A stretch of 64,000 nt of DNA, taken from assembly GCF_001969815.1 (NCBI RefSeq), contig NZ_MRBK01000006.1, positions 248,001 through 312,000 on the forward strand, written 5' to 3'. The stretch comes from Bacillus swezeyi (GTDB lineage Bacteria; Bacillota; Bacilli; Bacillales; Bacillaceae). This document shows, piece after piece, positions 63,928 to 64,000 of the stretch. The notes under the pieces are model-generated. The model made no database searches. It was not told where the DNA came from and saw nothing but the letters and a program-made list of their open reading frames with translations. The translations under genes and the position numbers were made by a program. The number at the start of each line of letters is the position of its first letter. Position 1 is the first letter of the stretch.

Positions 63928-64000
63928 GTTATTGATTTGTTCTATTCTGTTATTAGGTGCAGTTGGTGTGGTGGGGTCTTCCTATGTCCAATCAATAAAT
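63917..64000 (+). CDS. Phr signalling peptide precursor (partial)
   Basis: ATG 63917 lies inside the rap 3' end. The frame reads MKAKLLICSILLLGAVGVVG then SSYVQSIN to the window edge. A Sec signal peptide with a hydrophobic core is just what Phr precursors show; the mature penta- or hexapeptide normally lies at the C-terminus, beyond this window. It should control the Rap protein encoded upstream. Confidence 0.85.
   Translation, partial: MKAKLLICSILLLGAVGVVGSSYVQSIN

Overview
The window is chromosomal DNA from a Bacillus of the licheniformis group (subtilis species complex). The core gene order ymaD, ebrB/ebrA, ymaG, ymaF, miaA, hfq, ymzA, nrdI-nrdE-nrdF, ymaB, cwlC, spoVK, hflX (ynbA), ynbB, glnR, glnA follows the B. 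subtilis chromosome. A YjiC-type glycosyltransferase, a 2,3-butanediol dehydrogenase and an extra PerR-like regulator point to B. licheniformis or a close relative. No rRNA, tRNA or CRISPR array was seen. All names come from reading the translated sequence and from memory of the families; no search was run.

Region 1 (1-9.1 kb) is accessory DNA: the start of a small secreted protein, a VOC protein, a WYL regulator, two decayed integrase/attachment remnants around a PilZ protein, and a complete YwqH-YwqI-YwqJ-like LXG toxin operon with an HNH nuclease tip and a SUKH immunity gene. Diverged direct repeats of about 270 bp (about 190-465 and 8770-9030) bracket it.

Region 2 (9.2-25 kb) is ordinary licheniformis metabolism and transport: an amidohydrolase, YoaK, a CPA1 antiporter, hydrolases, a DUF418 membrane protein, a UDP-glycosyltransferase, a YveA-like permease, spore coat proteins and a LysM-GH18 spore-lytic enzyme.

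Region 3 (25-45.9 kb) is the conserved core: multidrug efflux with its own repressor, spore coat genes, tRNA modification, Hfq, class Ib ribonucleotide reductase behind two NrdR boxes, a CwlC amidase, SpoVK, HflX and the GlnR-controlled glutamine synthetase operon. Inside it sits a licheniformis-specific insert: a SufU paralogue and a PerR-like regulator behind a perfect Zur-type palindrome. There is also a probable unannotated ~210-nt RNA between cwlC and spoVK.

Region 4 (45.9-64 kb) is a second accessory island. The 3' end of glnA and its terminator are repeated 4 kb downstream, next to an integrase remnant, which marks an old integration in glnA. Beyond this lie secreted proteins and lipoproteins, a second LXG toxin (HNH tip) with SUKH immunity, and an array of displaced toxin tips and immunity genes (Imm22, three SUKH genes). 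It ends with a Rok-like silencer broken by one stop codon, an MFS exporter and a rap-phr pair cut by the window edge. Many genes here are frameshifted or truncated, as expected for a polymorphic-toxin recombination zone.
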